This document shows positions 59,170 through 64,000 of a stretch of 64,000 nt of DNA, piece by piece. The translations under genes and the position numbers were made by a program. The notes beneath the pieces were generated by a model. That model was not told where the DNA came from and searched no databases. It was given only the letters and a program-made list of their open reading frames with translations. The DNA is from Methylomonas sp. 11b. Lineage in GTDB: Bacteria > Pseudomonadota > Gammaproteobacteria > Methylococcales > Methylomonadaceae. The stretch is from assembly GCF_000515215.1 (NCBI RefSeq), contig NZ_KI911557.1, positions 4,273,741 to 4,337,740 on the forward strand. Reading direction: 5' to 3'. Within the stretch, counting starts at the first letter, position 1. Each line of letters begins with the position of its first letter.

Positions 59170-59928
59170 ATGCAAGAAAAGTCATCGGATACCAAAGTCC
59201 CTTTAGAGTGGAATGACGAAGGTAAATATTGGTCATTCCCCCTGATGGAGCATGATTGGGTTGAATTAAAAGGTTTGCTGAGTAAGAACGAATTAAGCTA
59301 CAGCCAAGTTTCATCCGAAAAATATCATATTGAGCGTAGTCCAAGAGGAGAATATAGAATTCTTTGGACTGCTCCTTTGGACGAATGGCCTTCAAAAGTT
59401 TATGGACTGGTGGCATTCAGACCAAAAGCTCCTGGAACTTTCCTCGGAATTCCCATTGCGGTATTGATACCAATTGTAACAGCACTAGCAACTGCCTCGG
59501 GAACAATAGCTGTGCAATCAATAATCAATTCAGATAGTCCTCTATCTTGTACCGAAAATAAAGATTTCGTTTCTAGTGCTGAATACAACAGTTGTACATC
59601 AGAACTGGCAATTGCAAAAAAATCAGAACAAGAACTAAATAACTTTGCGCTGAACTCACCCTATCAAGATCGATTTATTTACTTACTTGCCCGCAGTCAT
59701 GGTCAAAGACTTGAAGCGTTAAAAAAACTGAATAACACCTCTAATTCTTCTAGCGACATATCGGTTCAAGCAGAAAATGCGTACATTCAAAATGTTTTAA
59801 AAGGTGATATTAATTCTCCAGCATATTCAAAAGGTTTGAATGACGGTCAGTCAGAAGCTATTAGGTTACTCGGACTTGGAGATCTTAAGGTCTTATCTGG
59901 GCAGGATATATGGAATTCCCAGAGATGA
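59170..59928 (+). CDS. Anchored protein, first gene of a three-gene locus
   Basis: The 252-residue protein has a soluble N-terminal domain of about 90 residues (WNDEGKYWSFPLMEHDWVELKGLLSK...YHIERSPRGEYRILW). One membrane helix follows at about 92-118 (TFLGIPIAVLIPIVTALATASGTIAV), then a helical C-terminal part with two cysteines, rich in Ser/Asn/Leu. The gene has GGA before ATG and directly precedes the RHS-like gene, which it overlaps by four bases (ATGA, from 59925). Function unknown; it could be an anchor or chaperone for the following proteins. Confidence 0.65.
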   Translation: MQEKSSDTKVPLEWNDEGKYWSFPLMEHDWVELKGLLSKNELSYSQVSSEKYHIERSPRGEYRILWTAPLDEWPSKVYGLVAFRPKAPGTFLGIPIAVLIPIVTALATASGTIAVQSIINSDSPLSCTENKDFVSSAEYNSCTSELAIAKKSEQELNNFALNSPYQDRFIYLLARSHGQRLEALKKLNNTSNSSSDISVQAENAYIQNVLKGDINSPAYSKGLNDGQSEAIRLLGLGDLKVLSGQDIWNSQR

Positions 59929-61676
59929 AGTGGATTATTATCATTACGTTGATTTTAGACATATCTTTCTTCTCTTCAAAAGCCATAGGTGGCGTGAATG
60001 ATAAAAATGGAAATTTTTATATCACTTACACGGATTTTTACATTAATGATTTATTAGAAGTATCTAGAACCTATAATTCTAAATCAGTAACTGTCGGGTT
60101 ATTCGGTTTTGGTTGGGGCTCCAGTTTTGAAACCAGACTGTTTGTCGATCCCTCAGGCCTCCCTGTAATATATCAAAATGGACAAGGAGCTGTAAGTTAC
60201 TTTAAACCAATTAAATCGGATGAAAAATATGAGAAGCAACTGAATTATTCTCTAGAAAAAATGCAAAAGCTGTTAGTTGATGAGAAGCTTGATAACAATA
60301 AAGATAATAATGTCTTAAAAAATGCGCATGAAGACATTAAAGAAAAACTCAAAGATGCAGAGTTTAGAACGAGTGAATGGGATAGACTTGTACGTCAGAA
60401 TAAAGTCAAACCCATTGATGTTGCATTGGGTACTGAGTTCACCTATACCTGCACTTGTAACTTTAAAGCGCAACATCTTATTAGGACAATCGACGGTTAT
60501 CGCTATACTTCAGAGGGTAAAACGGATATTTTCGATAATGAGGGCCGGCTTGTTTCATTAGCAGACAATAGCGGAAAAGCCTTGAATATTGAACGAGATC
60601 AATCAGATAACGGACGTATTCGGGGAATTCATCTTGATAGTGATAGTATTTATTTTTTTTATAATGACCAAGGATTTATTGATCGACTTTTTAATCCGAA
60701 ATCAGGAAAAATAACTATTTATAGTTATCGTGATAAAAACTTGATTTTGAGTAATGATCTAGGGGCAAATATATACCAATATTTATATGATGCCAGACAC
60801 AATATGACTCAAATCGTATACATCGATCAATCAAAAATGAGCATCGGATATGATAAAAACAGTCTAGCAACCGAAGTCATAGATAGAGATGGGACTAAAA
60901 CATCATATTATTATGGAACAATGAATGGAAGTCCTGAGTTGAATTACTTTACTGAAATTGTAAGACTTTCCCCCAAAACATATGGATACCCCTCTAAAGA
61001 ACGACGGGAATATCATTTAAAAATAACTGATTCTGGAACACAAGTTAACAACGAAATTGTTACGGTTTCTGACAACATAAAGCGAGTATATTCATACGAT
61101 GATAAAGGCATCCTTAAACATTTAGAACAGAAGTCGCCTCCTGACAGCAAAGATATAATTTCTTCAGATTTTGTGTTTGATGATTCTGGTCGCGTACAAT
61201 CGATACATAGTAACAAGTGGAGTCGAGATTATGTTTATAGCTCTTCAGCATCTAATAGTAGCATTAAGTCTTTGTTGACTATAAATGGCATCCAAAATAG
61301 TGAATATTCATACGAATACGATGACAAAGGACGTCTAATTATCGCAAATCATGCAGGTACAAATATTCAAGTCATATATATAGACAATAAGTCTGAGTTA
61401 GTTGCTTCCATTCAATCGGATCAAGATAAAATAAACTTCGTACGAGAAGGCAGGATGTTATCTAGGTTAGAATTTGAGTGCCGAGAAGGTGGGTTGTTTT
61501 CTAAGTTAGAATTTGAGTGTAAAAATGGTCAAACTGAAATAATCTTGTTTGATAAAGATAAAAATGGGCAACTAACAATTGGCTCTGACGAAGTCGATAA
61601 AGCGTATCTTATTTCTAGCGTAATTTCAGGGATGCTATCTATTGTGTCACCATCAAAATCTAATTTGAGGTTGTGA
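59925..61676 (+). CDS. Secreted RHS/YD-repeat protein
   Basis: The 583-residue protein has an N-terminal signal or membrane helix (KWIIIITLILDISFFSSKAIG). An RHS-type entry domain follows: EVSRTYNSKSVTVGLFGFGWGSSFETRL at about 45-72, the DUF6531-like start. A Lys/Glu-rich helical insert (about 105-155) leads to a long YD/RHS repeat region (YTYTCTCNFKAQ..., FYNDQGFIDRLFNPKSG, YLYDARHNMTQIVY, YDDKGILKHLE, YEYDDKGRLIIANHAGTNIQVIY). RHS proteins form shells around a C-terminal toxin, but no toxin-type domain is seen after the last repeats. The product may be a small RHS-like surface protein. Confidence 0.8.
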   Translation: MKWIIIITLILDISFFSSKAIGGVNDKNGNFYITYTDFYINDLLEVSRTYNSKSVTVGLFGFGWGSSFETRLFVDPSGLPVIYQNGQGAVSYFKPIKSDEKYEKQLNYSLEKMQKLLVDEKLDNNKDNNVLKNAHEDIKEKLKDAEFRTSEWDRLVRQNKVKPIDVALGTEFTYTCTCNFKAQHLIRTIDGYRYTSEGKTDIFDNEGRLVSLADNSGKALNIERDQSDNGRIRGIHLDSDSIYFFYNDQGFIDRLFNPKSGKITIYSYRDKNLILSNDLGANIYQYLYDARHNMTQIVYIDQSKMSIGYDKNSLATEVIDRDGTKTSYYYGTMNGSPELNYFTEIVRLSPKTYGYPSKERREYHLKITDSGTQVNNEIVTVSDNIKRVYSYDDKGILKHLEQKSPPDSKDIISSDFVFDDSGRVQSIHSNKWSRDYVYSSSASNSSIKSLLTINGIQNSEYSYEYDDKGRLIIANHAGTNIQVIYIDNKSELVASIQSDQDKINFVREGRMLSRLEFECREGGLFSKLEFECKNGQTEIILFDKDKNGQLTIGSDEVDKAYLISSVISGMLSIVSPSKSNLRL

Positions 61677-61680
61677 GTTA

Positions 61681-62670
61681 ATGATTAAGTTTTTCTCAAG
61701 CCGTATCAAATTAGTAAGAATAATCTTATATATTAATTTATCATCAGGTTGGAATGTTTGGGCGGGAGCCAACGATCGAATTAAGGATTGTAATAATTAC
61801 CCTATTAATACAAAAGCAGTTCAGTTTGCTGCTGAAGAGGGCGTTCCATATTGCCAAGCATTACTTGGTCAATTGTTATGGCGGGGCACAGGAATTGAAA
61901 AGAATGAAAAGCTGGCTGTTCAATGGTCACAACGTTCTTTGGAATCTGTTGAGCCACTAGGTTATTATAATAAAGGTGTGATTTACCTATATGGTCTTGG
62001 TGGGGTAATTGCAGATAATCAGGTTGCGTCACAAGCCTTTCGTGTGGCTCGAGGAAATTTAGAAAAAATTACTGGTCAAATTGACCCCAATTACGAGTTT
62101 GTGCTCGGCTCTATCATCTATAACGGATTTGATGGCAATCAAAAAAATCCTATTGTCGGTTGCGCACATTATTTGAATGCGGCCAACATGAATCACCCGG
62201 TAGCTCAACATAATTACGGGAGTTGTTTAGAAGATGGCAGTTTGGGTTCTAAAGATATAGGGGGCGCTTTACATTGGTATAAACTTTCTGCAAGCAACGG
62301 ATATTCTTCATCAGCTTGGAAGCTTGGCGAAATTCAATCAGTAAATGGAAGCCCAAAGGAAGCTTATGATAGCTTTGCTTTAGCCTCTAAAATCGGTAAC
62401 TCCGACGATAAATTGAGATGGGCTGGGATGTTGGAAAATGGTTCTGACATTGTAGATAAGGATATTGGAACTGCAGCAATGGCCTACAAAAGTGCTTCGG
62501 ATTCGGGCTCAATACATGCTACTTATCGACTGGCATGGCTTTACTTTATTGGCGACAAATCTTTTTCTAAAGATGTAAATATCGCAAAAAAGCTTTTTCA
62601 ACAAGCTGCGCAAGGCGGAGACAAGGATGCCATAAACATGGTCAAGGCTTTAGCTGATTACAAAAAATGA
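61681..62670 (+). CDS. Secreted Sel1-repeat protein
   Basis: The 329-residue protein has an N-terminal hydrophobic segment (LVRIILYINLSSGWNVWA) fitting a signal peptide. Six or more Sel1-like (SLR) repeats follow (for example YNKGVIYLYGLGGVIADNQVASQAFRVA, AQHNYGSCLEDGSLGSKDIGGALHWYKLSASNG, TYRLAWLYFIGDKSFSKDVNIAKKLFQQAA). Such solenoids bind other proteins. It starts four bases after the RHS gene and is co-transcribed. A role in carrying or neutralising the RHS protein is plausible but unproven. It ends cleanly with a helical KMVKALADYKK-like tail. Confidence 0.85.
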   Translation: MIKFFSSRIKLVRIILYINLSSGWNVWAGANDRIKDCNNYPINTKAVQFAAEEGVPYCQALLGQLLWRGTGIEKNEKLAVQWSQRSLESVEPLGYYNKGVIYLYGLGGVIADNQVASQAFRVARGNLEKITGQIDPNYEFVLGSIIYNGFDGNQKNPIVGCAHYLNAANMNHPVAQHNYGSCLEDGSLGSKDIGGALHWYKLSASNGYSSSAWKLGEIQSVNGSPKEAYDSFALASKIGNSDDKLRWAGMLENGSDIVDKDIGTAAMAYKSASDSGSIHATYRLAWLYFIGDKSFSKDVNIAKKLFQQAAQGGDKDAINMVKALADYKK

Positions 62671-62995
62671 TATCCTTAATTTTATTTTTTATTACTCGAA
62701 AAAAAATCTTGCACAGGTGGCTAAATATTTTAGTGAACTAGATAAGCTTATAGCCTAAGCATTTTAGATAAATAAAAGACATTAAATTTTTAATATCACA
62801 TTAAATTAGGGGTTCGTAAGAAAAATAGTCACAACTTTTAGAGAGCTTACACACCCTATGGTGATTAAAGAATAAGTGTCAACTATGAGCCTCGTTTCTG
62901 CCATTCAAATTAATGAAGTGATTGTCAGGAACGGGTCGAAATGTCACGCCCAGCTCAGCAAACTGTATGTCCGCTAACGCGCCCTCTACTCAATT
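62671..62995. other. AT-rich intergenic stretch
   Basis: No gene is seen. The AT-rich part up to 62830 may hold a terminator for the RHS locus, but no strong hairpin was found. Confidence 0.35.
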
Positions 62996-63295
62996 TCATC
63001 CCACATCGCCGAGATAATTCTTCTTACCGATTTCCAGCCCGTTGTGTCGCAAAATAGCGTAGGTGGTGGTGACGTGAAAATAAACGTTCGGCAGTACGAA
63101 ATCGGTCACGTAGGCCAAGCCGGTAAAGGTTGATGTCCGATCATGCCGTGGTAACAGAATGGTGTTGTCTTCGGAGCCGTCGATTTGTTCAGCGGTGAAT
63201 GAGTTTATATGGGCCAGTGTTTTATCAATTCGCTCGATCAACTCGGGAAACGAGTTTTCATCATCTTCAACCCGCAGTTTATGCCGCTTTATCAA
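62996..63295 (-). pseudogene. C-terminal part of a DUF1993 protein
   Basis: The readable 99 codons (starting from a TTG) give KLRVEDDENSFPELIERIDKTLAHINSFTAEQIDGSEDNTILLP...FTGLAYVTDFVLPNVYFHVTTTYAILRHNGLEIGKKNYLG. This is the C-terminal two thirds of a DUF1993 (DinB-like) protein, with the conserved FHVTTxYAILRHNG. The N-terminal 65-70 residues, including the first metal-ligand-like His, are missing. The sequence upstream is unrelated, so the gene is truncated. Confidence 0.8.
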
Positions 63296-63374
63296 AACAC
63301 GCGATCACTATTATCGAATCGAATCTTGCTGACCTGGGGTTAAACTTAAGTCATCAACTATTTCGAGAGTCGCA

Positions 63375-64000
63375 ATGACCGAGCAAAAGTCCGTTCGTAA
63401 CAAACACGCCAGCAGTACCAGCCAACCCTGCTTATACACCTTGCATATCGAGCTAAGGCCCAATGAAATTCGTCCGCCGGTTTGGCGCAGACTGGAAGTC
63501 GATGGCCGGATCAGCTTGGCGAAGTTGCATCACTTTATTCAGGCCGCCTTTGGCTGGAGCGACTCTCACCTGCATCAGTTTAAGATTCATGACAAGGTTT
63601 ATGCCATGCCGGACCCTGGCGATGAGGACGCCCTCTTGGACGAGCGCAAAGCCTACCTGAATCGCTTGCTGGCGACCAACGACACGATGCTGTATCGCTA
63701 CGATCTGGGCGATAACTGGGAACACTTGATTACCGTCGAAGCGATACGCAGCGACTTAGACAACGATCCCAAAGGCGGAGCCTGGGTATTGGATGGCGAA
63801 CGGGCTTGTCCGCCTGAAGATGTCGGTGGCGTTGAAGGTTATGCCGATTTTCTGGAAGTCTTGCAAGAGGAACCGGATTCAGAGGAAGCCGCACGCTTGC
63901 GGGAATGGGCAGACGGCGATTTCGACCCCGAACGCTTTGATCGACGCTTGGCCAATGCAGCCATAATGCGCCTCTTGTTCAACCGCTGGGGCGGTAAATA
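63375..64000 (+). CDS. pRiA4b ORF-3-family protein (runs to window end)
   Basis: The frame from ATG 63375 is open for 208 codons and the window ends with TA of what is probably the stop codon. The protein matches the plasmid pRiA4b ORF-3-like family. The N-terminal part is LHIELRPNEIRPPVWRRLEVDGRISLAKLHHFIQAAFGWSDSHLHQFKI, then TMLYRYDLGDNWEHLITVE and a C-terminal ACPPEDVGGVEGYADFLEVL...FDRRLANAAI. The family is common on plasmids, islands and next to transposons; its role is unknown. It looks intact. Confidence 0.85.
   Translation, partial: MTEQKSVRNKHASSTSQPCLYTLHIELRPNEIRPPVWRRLEVDGRISLAKLHHFIQAAFGWSDSHLHQFKIHDKVYAMPDPGDEDALLDERKAYLNRLLATNDTMLYRYDLGDNWEHLITVEAIRSDLDNDPKGGAWVLDGERACPPEDVGGVEGYADFLEVLQEEPDSEEAARLREWADGDFDPERFDRRLANAAIMRLLFNRWGGK

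Overview
The window reads as an accessory, mosaic stretch of a gammaproteobacterial genome, most likely a methanotroph of the Methylococcales type. I infer this from at least six secreted proteins that end in a VPxP-type CTERM sorting tail (for example VPLPGAVWLFGSAVLGLF), paralogous DUF1566-like proteins and a family of intergenic repeats. No intact tRNA, no rRNA and no CRISPR array is visible. It could be a chromosomal island cluster or a large plasmid; the sequence does not decide.

Layout. 1-7.1 kb: hypothetical genes, a XerC/D-type recombinase, a WGR protein, ParDE and VapBC toxin-antitoxin (TA) pairs, and a DNA adenine methyltransferase cut off before its AdoMet-binding motif. 7.27-15.55 kb: a complete 8,274-bp Tn3-family transposon with identical 43-bp inverted repeats and a 5-bp AGGGT target duplication. 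It sits inside a PIN-domain toxin gene, and removing it restores one in-frame gene. Its cargo is a RelE/HigB-HigA pair, an MgtC protein, an AhpD-like/DUF4383/TetR regulon with three operators, and a uracil-DNA glycosylase-like gene. 16-20.9 kb: a plasmid-like module with a CoiA-like protein, a RepB initiator with iterons, a retropepsin-like protease and a Phd antitoxin next to a truncated toxin. 21-23 kb: a group II intron. 23-25 kb: more PIN/antitoxin pairs, intact and broken.

25.1-32.2 kb: a 7.1-kb integrative element bounded by identical 56-bp repeats that are the 3' part of a tRNA-Lys(UUU). It carries its own integrase and a tight four-gene cassette containing three small paralogues. A second integrase lies just after the right-hand repeat, so a second element probably begins there. 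33.5-38.9 kb: a compact minus-strand operon of envelope and secreted proteins starting with a VPxP-CTERM protein. 39.3-42.8 kb: a duplicated LytS/LytTR two-component locus (kinase, decayed regulator, kinase, intact regulator). 43-50 kb: malic enzyme, further CTERM proteins, a sterol-desaturase-family protein and dispersed repeats. 50.3-53.5 kb: a two-gene operon of unknown function (a bPH/TerB-like membrane protein plus a His-rich protein), the best candidate here for an undescribed system. 53.6-54.5 kb: an internally deleted IS5-family element. 55-57.4 kb: a RadC/SRAP chimeric pseudogene and island-type small genes. 59.2-62.7 kb: a three-gene locus coding for an anchored protein, an RHS/YD-repeat secreted protein and a secreted Sel1-repeat protein. 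The right edge holds an almost complete pRiA4b ORF-3-type gene.

Overall, the region is dominated by mobile-element insertion into mobile-element cargo. It holds eight TA or TA-derived loci, several nested or decayed genes, and host-type secreted-protein genes between the islands.
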